Positions 17,946 to 26,707 of a stretch of DNA of 64,000 nt are shown piece by piece. The DNA is taken from the NCBI GenBank assembly GCA_947259575.1, contig CAMYMU010000012.1:1-64000 (forward strand), in the 5' to 3' direction. Source of the DNA: an uncultured Ectothiorhodospiraceae bacterium (lineage in GTDB: Bacteria; Pseudomonadota; Gammaproteobacteria; UBA6429; Thiohalophilaceae). Both the position numbers and the translations under genes were made by a program. Position 1 is the first letter of the stretch, and every line of letters starts with the position of its first letter. The notes under the pieces are model-generated. The model was not told the DNA's origin. It saw only the letters and a list, made by a program, of their open reading frames with translations, and searched no databases.

Positions 17946-18791
17946 TTATTTTTTCTTTCTAAGAAATACTTTAATATATTGGTCGAGTTCTTTTTTCTCC
18001 TGTTGATCAACCCGGTCAAAATATTTAAAACCTGTTTTTGCCATATAAGCTTTTCCTTGCTTGGTGTTATGTACATTTAAAAGTGCTTTTTGGACTTTGT
18101 CATAATCCTCTTGGGATACGTTCTTTGCTGCCATTACTTGAAATCCAATCGAAACAGGCGACTTACCAATAAGCCGTATCTTATTGTTACTGTCAACTTG
18201 TCCGATTTTCCGCCAAAGCAGAATGCCCGTCACGGATGCATCACTCTCGTCACGAAGTGGAGCGTACATGGCATTATTATGTGTTTTGGTAAAACGGAAG
18301 GTGATGTTTTTGCCATTCTTTAAGCCTAGCTCGTTGAGTTGTTTTTCGACCATCTGAGTTATTATTGCTGTTCGACCGACTATGGTTATAGTTTTTCCTT
18401 CTAAATCTTTTAACTCCTTAATGGAAGATGATTTTTTTACCAGGTAAACACCCTGAACATCATGCATGGTATGCGCAATAGGGCGGTAGCCATCACGGAC
18501 TTCTGCGAGGCGACCCAGGTGCGGTGCGGTCATAATAAAGTCATAGGATGATTTTTTTGTGCGACCGACAAACTGTTTGAAACTTGGGGCCGTTACAAGT
18601 ACGACATCTCGACCTAAGGCGGTCGCAAGCATATCCTTGAGGTCAGTATGGAACTTGACAAGCTGCCCAGGGCTTACATAAGGAAATATACCTAGCTTGA
18701 CTGGCTCCTGTGGTTGCGTATCTGCAGCATTGGCGCCGGTAAGGATAAATAGACTAAAAACAAAAATTAATAAATAGCGTATTTTCGGCAT
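17946..18791 (-). CDS. PhnD-like periplasmic binding protein
   Basis: A 281-residue protein of the phosphate/phosphite/phosphonate binding family (PhnD/SsuA-type type II fold). A signal peptide ends GANA-AD. Family features include the LGIFPYVSPGQLVKFHTDL opening, YDFIMTAPHLGRLAEVRDGY (the strand and loop contacting ligand), and LEGKTITIVGRTAIITQ at the hinge. No ABC permease or ATPase gene is adjacent. Instead it is the first gene of an operon with a membrane GGDEF-EAL protein (gap 6 bases) and a lipoprotein, which argues for a sensing role rather than uptake. Ligand unknown; phosphonate is not implied. Confidence 0.85.
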   Translation of the reverse strand: MPKIRYLLIFVFSLFILTGANAADTQPQEPVKLGIFPYVSPGQLVKFHTDLKDMLATALGRDVVLVTAPSFKQFVGRTKKSSYDFIMTAPHLGRLAEVRDGYRPIAHTMHDVQGVYLVKKSSSIKELKDLEGKTITIVGRTAIITQMVEKQLNELGLKNGKNITFRFTKTHNNAMYAPLRDESDASVTGILLWRKIGQVDSNNKIRLIGKSPVSIGFQVMAAKNVSQEDYDKVQKALLNVHNTKQGKAYMAKTGFKYFDRVDQQEKKELDQYIKVFLRKKK

Positions 18792-19023
18792 GATGGTGTC
18801 GCTCCAAATCGAGTTGGCACAGCTAAAAGTTTAGAATAACCTTACATCTAAAGTATTGCTTATATAGAATAGTAGAAAATATTAAGGTTTGGTGCAGAAA
18901 AGACGTAATTTAAGGAAATACTTATGAGTTACCTTAAGGCTATTTGATTTATTGATGTTTCTGGATGTCCAGCCATAAGGTTATATTTTTAACGAGTTCT
19001 TGCGCGCATTTCTAACTGAGTTT

Positions 19024-19695
19024 CTAGACTTCAGTGCTCTTTAGTTGGATTAAGTTCTTTACAAACTGCCAATGCCAGGCAATACCGAATAGTACCGCAA
19101 TGTGGAACAGTTCATGCGGACCAATCACACCAGGGATAACGATAGGTAGACGTAGGAACTCCAGGCTGGCACCTGCAGTGTAGGCAATGGCGCCGTATAA
19201 CAGTGGTTTTATGATGGTAAAGCCATGTAGTCGGTGGGTGAGGTAAGCAGACAATATGCCAACCCAACCAAGTCCAAGATAGAATAAAAGTCCTAACCAC
19301 TCAGCCATGTCATGAAAAAAAATTGATTTGAGTGTCATACCTGTAATTGCCAGCGCCCAGATCAGGAATAATATTCCCCAACGCCAGAAACCTTTAAACA
19401 ATATACTGTGGACAGGGGTAAATGTCCCTGCGATTAACCCGAAGATTCCGGCATGATCTAGACGCTGTAATACTGCTCGTCCCATCGTATCGTGATCAAG
19501 TAAATGGAAGACTCCGCTCATTGATAGAAGAAATACGACCGAAAAGACAAAAATGCTCACGGCAAACACATAACCTGCATGGCCACGCGCCTGAAAGATT
19601 AATTTAACACCAAAAAATAGGAAAACTAGCGCGCCAAGCAAATGACTCATTGAGCTGAAAGGATCACTAAACCCGGGTATCGATTCGGCATTCAT
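19024..19695 (-). CDS. Hemolysin III / PAQR-family membrane protein
   Basis: A 223-residue protein with about seven hydrophobic helices. Conserved family positions are visible: the first-helix SHLLGALVFL, the SGVFHLLDHDT and LQRLDHAGIFGLIAGTFTPV motifs carrying Ser, His and Asp of the putative metal site, and the late GPHELFHIAVLFGIAWHW with the two further histidines. HlyIII/PAQR proteins are integral-membrane, zinc-dependent hydrolase-like proteins. Haemolysis is not to be assumed from the name. It is monocistronic and separates the two binding-protein/GGDEF-EAL operons. Confidence 0.85.
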   Translation of the reverse strand: MNAESIPGFSDPFSSMSHLLGALVFLFFGVKLIFQARGHAGYVFAVSIFVFSVVFLLSMSGVFHLLDHDTMGRAVLQRLDHAGIFGLIAGTFTPVHSILFKGFWRWGILFLIWALAITGMTLKSIFFHDMAEWLGLLFYLGLGWVGILSAYLTHRLHGFTIIKPLLYGAIAYTAGASLEFLRLPIVIPGVIGPHELFHIAVLFGIAWHWQFVKNLIQLKSTEV

Positions 19696-19837
19696 ACGGA
19701 AGTAATTGTTGCATTTAAGTGGTGTATCAACACTGCATACAATACCATTCTGTCTTCAGAAAACAACAATCATTATCGATAAATCAGTCAAATGTTTGTG
19801 ACAGTCTACATGCTTTTAACTGTAATCTTTCAAGCGG

Positions 19838-22306
19838 CTATGATTTTGGAAACTGAGCAATGTTATTTGTCGTAGCTGCATTGAAAACAGTGGCGAGCGG
19901 TTGTGGCTTCTTAATACCAAAGCCTTGCACATAATCGACACCGCAGGCTTTAAGTTCATTCAAAATCGCCTCATTTTCGACTGACTCAGCTATAGTTTTT
20001 AAGCCCATCACATGTCCGATGTGGTTGATGGATTCTATGATTGAGTAGTTCACGGGATTGTTGACTAATTCACTAGAAAAATAGCCATCTATTTTAATGT
20101 AATCAACGGGGAGACTACTCAGGTAGCCAAATGAACTCAGGCCGCTGCCAAAGTCATCCAGGGCAAAGGTGCAGCCCATGTCTTTCAGTGTATCAATAAA
20201 GGTAATAGCACGAGACATGTTTGACATCACAGCAGTTTCGGTTATTTCAAAAGTGATTGATTTTGGTGAGATATCATGTTCGTCAAATTGCTCAATTAGG
20301 TAATCCAAAAAGTTGTTGTCACAAATTGATTGAGCTGAAAGATTGATATTAAAAAGTAGTGAATTATCCTGATTATAACTACTTAGAGTTGTAAATGTGT
20401 TACTGATGACCCAGCGATCAATATTACCCATCAATTGATAACGTTCAGTTGCAGGTATAAACTCATCTGGTAATACAATATTGTTATTCTCGTCTTTCAT
20501 GCGCACAAGAATTTCATTGTGAACAGGCAGATCAGTATCTGGACAAATAGGCTGAATTGGTTGGCTGTAAAGTACAAAGTGGTTATTTTCAATAGATTGC
20601 TGAATTGTTTGTAGCCACTGCATATCACCCGCGCGTTTAATAATATCTTCATCATTGGGCTGGTAAATATGAACGCGATTACGGCCTTTATCCTTAGCAA
20701 TATAACAGGCGGAATCGGCTTTCATTAGTAATTCATTCAGGCTATCGTTGTTATCAGTGATTGGTACCAGGCCGATACTGGCTCCAGTTGTAAAGTTATG
20801 GCCATGCCAATTGTACTGATAGGATTGCACGGCGGTTTTAATTGAATTGGCAATTTCTCTTGCCTTGTCCATTGGACAATCGGTGAGAATTACCCCAAAT
20901 TCATCACCACCAAGTCGGGCAAAGACATCGCCTTTTCGAATTTGTTCTTTTAGGTGACTGGATAGCTGGCGTAGTAATTCATCGCCAGCCTGGTGACCGT
21001 AGGTATCATTAATTACTTTGAATTGATCTAGATCGATATAGCAGAGTGCATGGCAGGAGTCACTTTGCTGTACTGATGTAAGGGCTTTTTTCAGGCATGA
21101 TTCGAATTCACGCCGATTGATTAAACCGGTTAAATCATCGTGGCTAGCTTGATAAGCTAGTTGGTCTGACATATTTTGAATTTTAGATACATCATGAAAT
21201 ACAAGGACCATACCGATGGTTTCATTTTGTCGATCTTTTATCGGACTTGCAGTATCTTGAATAATGTATTCCTTACCGTCTGATCGTAACAATATTAACA
21301 AGGCGTCATGCTTTACGGTAGCACCATGGTGTACACAGGTCTCTAGTGGATATTTTATAGGTGCATTTGTTGTTGATGAACGTATTATAAATACCTCATT
21401 AAGGTATTTTCCCTGTGCAAGGGCATAGGACCAACCTGTTAGTCGTTCAGCAGTAGGGTTAATATACGATATTTTCCCTTCACAGTCGGTTGTTATGACA
21501 CCTTCACCAATAGACTCAAGTGTGATTTGTGCCTTGGTTTTTTCTATAAAAAGCTTGTCTTCATTTATTTGTCGCTCATTTTCCCTCATCTCATTTAGTG
21601 AGCTGTTCATATCATTCAATACTGTTGCAAGAATGGCGAGTTCGCCAGTGGCATTGATATTCACTGGCCCAGTAAGATTACCATGTTGGATTTTTTTAAT
21701 AGCGCTAATAAGTTTATAAATGGGATTAATTATCCCGCGTGAAAGATATGAAGCCAGAAATGAAGTGCTTAGTATAAGTATAATAGTAATTAGAATGCCA
21801 TTAATAAGAAGTTGTTGTTGCCGCGCTGCTGCATGTTTGTTTGTCATTGTGACATTCACATAACCCACTACTGAATTTTGTTTGTTATTGCCGTCTTGAA
21901 CGTGTTGATCTGTTGAGTTACTAAAATCGTCTACAACCACCTGGCTTAGATAGACCGGGCTTGTAAAGGTTCTTAATTTTTCGTTGTCATCACGGTTTTT
22001 GTTTGGTGCAAGATTAGAGGTAACGAGTTGCTGTCGGTCAGCATCAAGTATTGATATTGAAGCAATCTCCGGATCGTTTGCAGCCGTATACGCAAGCGTT
22101 CGCAAGGTCGAATGGTTACCAGAGAAGATGCCATATTCACAGGCTGGCGCGAGTAAGTCGGCTGTCTCCTGGCCACGTTTATTTAGTGATTCACTGATAT
22201 CTTTAGTATGTTCCCATATAAAAAGGCTTGAGACTAGAATGCTTGCAATCACTAATGGGATCACTGATATCAGATGAGTTTTAGTCTTTATACTAAAATT
22301 ATTCAT
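19838..22306 (-). CDS. Membrane GGDEF-EAL protein partnered with TonB receptor operon
   Basis: An 822-residue paralogue of the neighbouring 812-residue protein with the same plan: TM 10-30, periplasmic domain 31-165, TM 167-188, HAMP 189-243, PAS 255-375, GGDEF 387-548, EAL 562-815. Cyclase loop GGDEF (466-470) with RKGD five residues before. The EAL domain reads EIL at 598-600 and retains NLSAQS, ITET, DDFGSG, KIDG, AESVE and VQG, so both reactions look possible. Its start overlaps the end of the upstream binding-protein gene by eight bases, implying translational coupling. The periplasmic domain differs from that of the paralogue, as expected if each receives its own binding protein. Confidence 0.92.
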   Translation of the reverse strand: MNNFSIKTKTHLISVIPLVIASILVSSLFIWEHTKDISESLNKRGQETADLLAPACEYGIFSGNHSTLRTLAYTAANDPEIASISILDADRQQLVTSNLAPNKNRDDNEKLRTFTSPVYLSQVVVDDFSNSTDQHVQDGNNKQNSVVGYVNVTMTNKHAAARQQQLLINGILITIILILSTSFLASYLSRGIINPIYKLISAIKKIQHGNLTGPVNINATGELAILATVLNDMNSSLNEMRENERQINEDKLFIEKTKAQITLESIGEGVITTDCEGKISYINPTAERLTGWSYALAQGKYLNEVFIIRSSTTNAPIKYPLETCVHHGATVKHDALLILLRSDGKEYIIQDTASPIKDRQNETIGMVLVFHDVSKIQNMSDQLAYQASHDDLTGLINRREFESCLKKALTSVQQSDSCHALCYIDLDQFKVINDTYGHQAGDELLRQLSSHLKEQIRKGDVFARLGGDEFGVILTDCPMDKAREIANSIKTAVQSYQYNWHGHNFTTGASIGLVPITDNNDSLNELLMKADSACYIAKDKGRNRVHIYQPNDEDIIKRAGDMQWLQTIQQSIENNHFVLYSQPIQPICPDTDLPVHNEILVRMKDENNNIVLPDEFIPATERYQLMGNIDRWVISNTFTTLSSYNQDNSLLFNINLSAQSICDNNFLDYLIEQFDEHDISPKSITFEITETAVMSNMSRAITFIDTLKDMGCTFALDDFGSGLSSFGYLSSLPVDYIKIDGYFSSELVNNPVNYSIIESINHIGHVMGLKTIAESVENEAILNELKACGVDYVQGFGIKKPQPLATVFNAATTNNIAQFPKS

Positions 22307-23303
22307 GTTCTAATCCCTTGAGTGCTGCCTTTAGCTTATTTTCAGAGTCAATGTTAATACCAAGAGATTTGGCGACCATTTGATTTACAGACACGGTATA
22401 ATATTTTGGATACTGCGGTGTCGGTAAGGATTTCTCTTTCTTATTTGAAATCGTTATAACCATCTCGGAGGTTTGTTGGGCTAATTGAGAGGGAGTAGAG
22501 TAAACACCTAACAATGCCCCAGCTTTTATAAAAGATTTTGAATAACCGATGACTGGTTTTTTATGACGGTAGGCTGTTAGCAAAATATTTTGTGCAGTCC
22601 AGCTATTATATATACTCGGATCAGGGTAAGTTAGTAATGAGTCGGCATTCGCTAAGATATCAGATAACGTATAAACCAGCTCTTTTTGATTAGTAAGTAA
22701 CCGGGCATCCAGCGTAAACGAATGTTGATTCGCAATTTCTTTAATAGCGGGTATATCTGATTTTTCTCCTGCCAGCAGGCCAACGGCCTTAGTATTCGGT
22801 AAGGCTAATTTAGTTAATTTTATCGATCGTGCCAAGGGCTGGTCGATAAAAATCGCTGTACAATTATTTTGTTTACATGAAGTAGATGTGGCTATTCGAT
22901 TTTTATAGAATTTGCTTGGAACCAACCCATAAATAACATGTGAAGTGATTGCTGTTTCACTAAATTTTTTCGCAGATCTTGTTCCCAGAACAAGAATAAC
23001 ATCAGGTTTAGCTGCGTATATCAAATTCGGATCGTCATGGTCTATTATCGATATAGAATATTGATGGCTGTCTTTACTGCCCACAGTGAGATGTGATTTC
23101 ATTTTGCTAATAAAATATTGATGCAGCGCAAGCTTGCTATCAGCGATTACATGGATCTCTAGCGTGGTTGCATGGATACCTGATATTAATATAAGTAATA
23201 AAACTCCGCCGATCACTCTTTGCATTAAGCGATCAGAGCGTTTCAATACGGCACGATATACCATATTAGTCACGCTTACAGGATTGATAGTATTGTGATT
23301 CAT
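22299..23303 (-). CDS. ABC-type substrate-binding protein (PF04392-like), signalling partner
   Basis: Up to 334 residues; a hydrophobic segment near 28-45 (VIGGVLLLILISG) ending in IHA-T is the signal peptide, so a start at Met27 (23225) is also possible. The body has the type I binding fold of the ABC_sub_bind family: PDVILVLGTRSAKKF, HVIYGLVPSKFY, LPNTKAVGLLAGE, then LLTYPDPSIYNSWTAQNILLTAYRHKKPVIGYSK in two parts, with the hinge crossing. No permease or ATPase is encoded nearby. It lies six bases after the TonB-receptor stop and overlaps the GGDEF-EAL gene by eight bases, an arrangement that points to periplasmic sensing. Confidence 0.8.
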   Translation of the reverse strand: MNHNTINPVSVTNMVYRAVLKRSDRLMQRVIGGVLLLILISGIHATTLEIHVIADSKLALHQYFISKMKSHLTVGSKDSHQYSISIIDHDDPNLIYAAKPDVILVLGTRSAKKFSETAITSHVIYGLVPSKFYKNRIATSTSCKQNNCTAIFIDQPLARSIKLTKLALPNTKAVGLLAGEKSDIPAIKEIANQHSFTLDARLLTNQKELVYTLSDILANADSLLTYPDPSIYNSWTAQNILLTAYRHKKPVIGYSKSFIKAGALLGVYSTPSQLAQQTSEMVITISNKKEKSLPTPQYPKYYTVSVNQMVAKSLGINIDSENKLKAALKGLEHE

Positions 23304-23309
23304 GTCGTG

Positions 23310-25232
23310 TTATTTAAAATTCATCTTCCATGAAATATAAGCTTGTCTACCCGGAAAGTTATTTAACCTGGTCTCCGGTACGTGATCGAACAGGTTTTGT
23401 ATTGTTAATGAAAACTCTGAATTCGTTCCGCTGTATTTAAATGTTCGGGCTAGTCGAAGATCAAATCGCTGGTAGGACGGTATAACATCAGGATCAGCCG
23501 CTCTATTTGCCAGTGGCTTTGTCGATGAGCGATGATAAAAACCCAGGCTACCTTTGTATTGATTTGAGAAGTCGTGCATAACCAGCACATTGATTAAATT
23601 TTTCGGAAAGGCAATATCATATTCACTATCGTTTGTGTTTCGCGTGCTGTTAATATTTGTGTAAGAATAATTGGTAATAAATTTAGTATCACGGGATAGA
23701 TTAAAAGTGAGACTGGTTTCTAAGCCTCGAATATTTGCATGATCAAAATTGTCATAATAAAACTGGCTGCCATTAAAACTTAGGCCAATTAAGCCATCGA
23801 TATCATCGTAATAAATTCTAGTATCTGCAGTGATTGACTTGTCAGAGCTACGGGCAATATAACCAATTTCATATGAGGTTATGCGCTCTGGCTCAAGGTC
23901 AATAACGCCACTAAATAAGCCAGCGTAATATGGATCTTCCTCAAACAGCACTGGGGCGCGAGTTGCTTTTGAGACCGCTATGCGTAGGTGGTTGTTGCTA
24001 TCGATTTGATGGTTGAAGCTTAAACGCGGTAACAGATCACTTCCTGCCGTATCATTATCTTCATACATAAGACCGGCATTGATTAAAGTGTCGTCTGTCA
24101 ATTGGTATTCAGTGTTAATAAAAACTCGGTAAATATTGTTTTTCACATAATCAGGTGTCCCCATGAAGAAGACACTTGCAACTTTATCTGTCCGTGCGCT
24201 GGCACCCCACACGAGGCGTAAGTCAGAATATGGTTTAAACCGATGTTGAAACTCAAGTTCAGTGCGGTCTGTTCTTGCGCTGAAGTCGACACCAGGGTAT
24301 GTCTGATTAAGATCTTCCAAGTTATGGTAAAGTTGGACTTGATATTCATCTGTATTTGATTTTGTATGGCGCCAGCTAAGTTGTTGGAATTGTGTTTTAG
24401 TATTTTTCTGATGGTTCGGTACGCCAATAGCTATAGCATTGTCTTCTTCTCTAGGACCTTCACTGTAACCGGCTTGAAATGTGAAGTTATTTTTGTTGTC
24501 GTATAAATAGTCACCACGAGTGGTAATAACTCGTACATTTTTTCCATCATAACGATTTTCAAAACCATCATCCTGGCGATAGTTGACACTGACTCGGTAG
24601 TCTAGATTACCGATATTGTCACCAAAACGATAAACACCATCGACATAATTATTGGTGCCAGCATTTGCCTTAATGAAATGCCCATCATCCTGAGAAGCAT
24701 GACGAGTAATTATATTAATCACACCAAGGAACGAGTTTGAGCCATAGGTCGATGCATTAGGGCCACGAACAACTTCGATACGTTCTATGTCATCTATGAC
24801 TATAGGTAATTCAGACCAGTTAATTCCGCCTAGCAGCGGTGAGTATACAGAACGCCCATCTATCAGGATTTGCTGATGGCGCACGTAGCGATCGTGTAGC
24901 ATGTGGTATCCAGCAGCTACAATATGACCGCTGTCATAACTGACGTGAAAGCCTGGAACCAGGCGTAGTAAGTCAGGTATTTCCGTAAACCCTGAGGCCT
25001 CTATCATTTCACGATCTATGATCGACATGGCAACGGGTGTTTCATCGATTGGCTGTTGCAAACGTGTAGCAGATAGCACAACTGGAATATCGGCAAAATA
25101 GTCCGCTTCAGTTAGTTCAGCAGGCTTAGTTTCTACACTAGCGGCATTCGCGTTGACCGAGAATATTAGTGCTATTGTGAGTGAGAGTGATTTTGCGACA
25201 GGTGACAATAGTTCGTGTTCAGGACGGTGCAT
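23310..25232 (-). CDS. TonB-dependent outer-membrane receptor
   Basis: A 640-residue receptor. The signal peptide ends VNANA. A short N-terminal extension with a TonB-box-like stretch precedes the plug domain (about 55-175; TPVAMSIIDREMI, LLRLVPGFHV, ILIDGRSVYSP, IERIEVVRGPNASTYGSN, LGVINIITR), and the rest is the 22-strand barrel ending in SWKMNF with terminal K. Size and plug sequence are nearest to the BtuB/colicin I receptor-like group. It is the first gene of a tightly packed operon with a binding protein and a GGDEF-EAL protein. That context suggests uptake of a ligand into the periplasm that is then reported to cyclic di-GMP signalling; the ligand is unknown. Confidence 0.92.
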   Translation of the reverse strand: MHRPEHELLSPVAKSLSLTIALIFSVNANAASVETKPAELTEADYFADIPVVLSATRLQQPIDETPVAMSIIDREMIEASGFTEIPDLLRLVPGFHVSYDSGHIVAAGYHMLHDRYVRHQQILIDGRSVYSPLLGGINWSELPIVIDDIERIEVVRGPNASTYGSNSFLGVINIITRHASQDDGHFIKANAGTNNYVDGVYRFGDNIGNLDYRVSVNYRQDDGFENRYDGKNVRVITTRGDYLYDNKNNFTFQAGYSEGPREEDNAIAIGVPNHQKNTKTQFQQLSWRHTKSNTDEYQVQLYHNLEDLNQTYPGVDFSARTDRTELEFQHRFKPYSDLRLVWGASARTDKVASVFFMGTPDYVKNNIYRVFINTEYQLTDDTLINAGLMYEDNDTAGSDLLPRLSFNHQIDSNNHLRIAVSKATRAPVLFEEDPYYAGLFSGVIDLEPERITSYEIGYIARSSDKSITADTRIYYDDIDGLIGLSFNGSQFYYDNFDHANIRGLETSLTFNLSRDTKFITNYSYTNINSTRNTNDSEYDIAFPKNLINVLVMHDFSNQYKGSLGFYHRSSTKPLANRAADPDVIPSYQRFDLRLARTFKYSGTNSEFSLTIQNLFDHVPETRLNNFPGRQAYISWKMNFK

Positions 25233-25556
25233 TTATTAACTCCGGATATCCTAGATAAATACGCATATCCATACGTCAAAATGTAATCCATTGCATGAAC
25301 TAATCGATTCCATGATCTAAGTTCAGGTGTTAACTATATATGTATATATAGAGTACACAATATGAGTCAGGCTTCGCAATGGCCCATTTTAGGTATTCGA
25401 GGTTAATTTAGCGCGCCAAAGGAGAAATACTCTGGTGATTCTCGAATATTGCCATACCTAATCGTGACTCATGTTTTTAATTGACCACTTGTATATATTT
25501 GATATAGTCGTAAGCCCTTGAGTAGAAGGTGTTTTTGATTCAAACAGGGAATATAG
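25233..25556. other. Divergent intergenic region, TonB operon and glycan cluster
   Basis: No gene is supported here. Promoters for both directions must lie in it. An AT-only inverted repeat CTATATAT-GT-ATATATAG is at 25334-25351, about 100 bases before the TonB-receptor start. AGGGA at 25545-25549 is the ribosome site of the plus-strand methyltransferase gene. Confidence 0.4.
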
Positions 25557-26603
25557 ATGCGCATTAATCGGTTAATTACGCTACTTAGCTTTAAACGCTT
25601 AGTGCGCTTAAAAAAAGATTTCTCCACCCCCTTCAAGGCATTGCTTGCTGCATCTGGAGTCTTTGCAAAACAAGCAGAACTTCTGGCACTTGATAACTCC
25701 AAATTGATCGTTGATAGAAGTGACTTGCCAGTTTGGTCAGAATATTTTGCTGAAAAAAATTGCACAATAAATATTGAAAAGGGCTTGTTCCATATACAGC
25801 CGCATGATGATCAATACCCTGATTACTACATTAAAGGTTGTACAGGTGGGATGACCTATCAACCAGCACGTTGGGCCGGGGAAAAGACACCAAAACTCAT
25901 ACAAGAGCTTGAGCAACAGGAATGGAGTCGTTTTTCACAACATGGTGAAGATGGTGTTGTCGAAAAATTGCTGGAAACCATTGGTGTGAAGCATAAATTC
26001 ATTGTTGAGTTTGGTGCTCATGATGGCTTTAATATGAGTAATAGTCGCTATCTTATTACGGAAAAAAAATGGAGAGCTCTACTGATAGAGGCAGATCCAA
26101 CATTTTATCGGCAGCTTGAAAGTTTATATAACAATGATAGCAATGTTGTACTAAAAAACTGTTTTGTGACCAAAGAGAATATTAATAGTTTATTTAAAGA
26201 TGCAGGTGTACCTGAAGATTTTGAGGTGTTATCGATCGATGTCGATGGACCTGATTATTATCTCTGGGAAGCCCTGACTGAGTTTAATCCAAAAATAGTC
26301 ATCGTTGAGTACAATTCGTCAAAATTACCGACGGATGACTATGTTGTTCCAGAAGACAAAATATTTGAGCTTGGTGCAACTAAAGATGAAGGGGCAAGCT
26401 TATTGGCATTTTATAACTTGGGCAAAGCAAAAGGTTATCAGGCCATTTATACAGAGTTATATGGTTCTAATCTATTTTTTCTTCATAATAGTGTGATCGA
26501 TAAGTTTAATATAACTGGAATCGATCCAGCAACACTCTATCAGCCACCCCAGTTCGGCGAGCTCGCTGGTACCTCAGCCCCATCAGGGCGCGGTTATAAA
26601 TAA
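25557..26603 (+). CDS. FkbM-like SAM-dependent methyltransferase
   Basis: A 348-residue protein. The central domain (about 125-300) carries methyltransferase motif I as FIVEFGAHDGFNMSNS, motif II as ALLIEADPTF, and later VLSIDVDGPDYYLWEAL and IVIVEYNS, the layout of FkbM-type enzymes that O-methylate sugars or other small molecules. SQHGEDGVVEKLL before motif I is also a frequent FkbM feature. The N-terminal 110 residues are not assigned. It heads a group with an MFS carrier, a family 9 glycosyltransferase and a second methyltransferase, suggesting modification of a surface glycan. Good ribosome site (CAGGGA, 7 bases before ATG). Confidence 0.75.
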   Translation: MRINRLITLLSFKRLVRLKKDFSTPFKALLAASGVFAKQAELLALDNSKLIVDRSDLPVWSEYFAEKNCTINIEKGLFHIQPHDDQYPDYYIKGCTGGMTYQPARWAGEKTPKLIQELEQQEWSRFSQHGEDGVVEKLLETIGVKHKFIVEFGAHDGFNMSNSRYLITEKKWRALLIEADPTFYRQLESLYNNDSNVVLKNCFVTKENINSLFKDAGVPEDFEVLSIDVDGPDYYLWEALTEFNPKIVIVEYNSSKLPTDDYVVPEDKIFELGATKDEGASLLAFYNLGKAKGYQAIYTELYGSNLFFLHNSVIDKFNITGIDPATLYQPPQFGELAGTSAPSGRGYK

Positions 26604-26707
26604 GCATCGCTTGTTAATAATCACAGCTGTATTTTTTGATGATACACAACGATGAGATAGAACTTGGTCTCTTCTTTTTAGTGCATTAGAGTGGTATATA
26701 ACTTTAA

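Noticed and set aside
17946-18791. Assigning phosphonate uptake (phnD)
   Set aside because: No phn transport or lyase genes are near, and PhnD-like proteins bind many ligands; the operon context suggests signalling.
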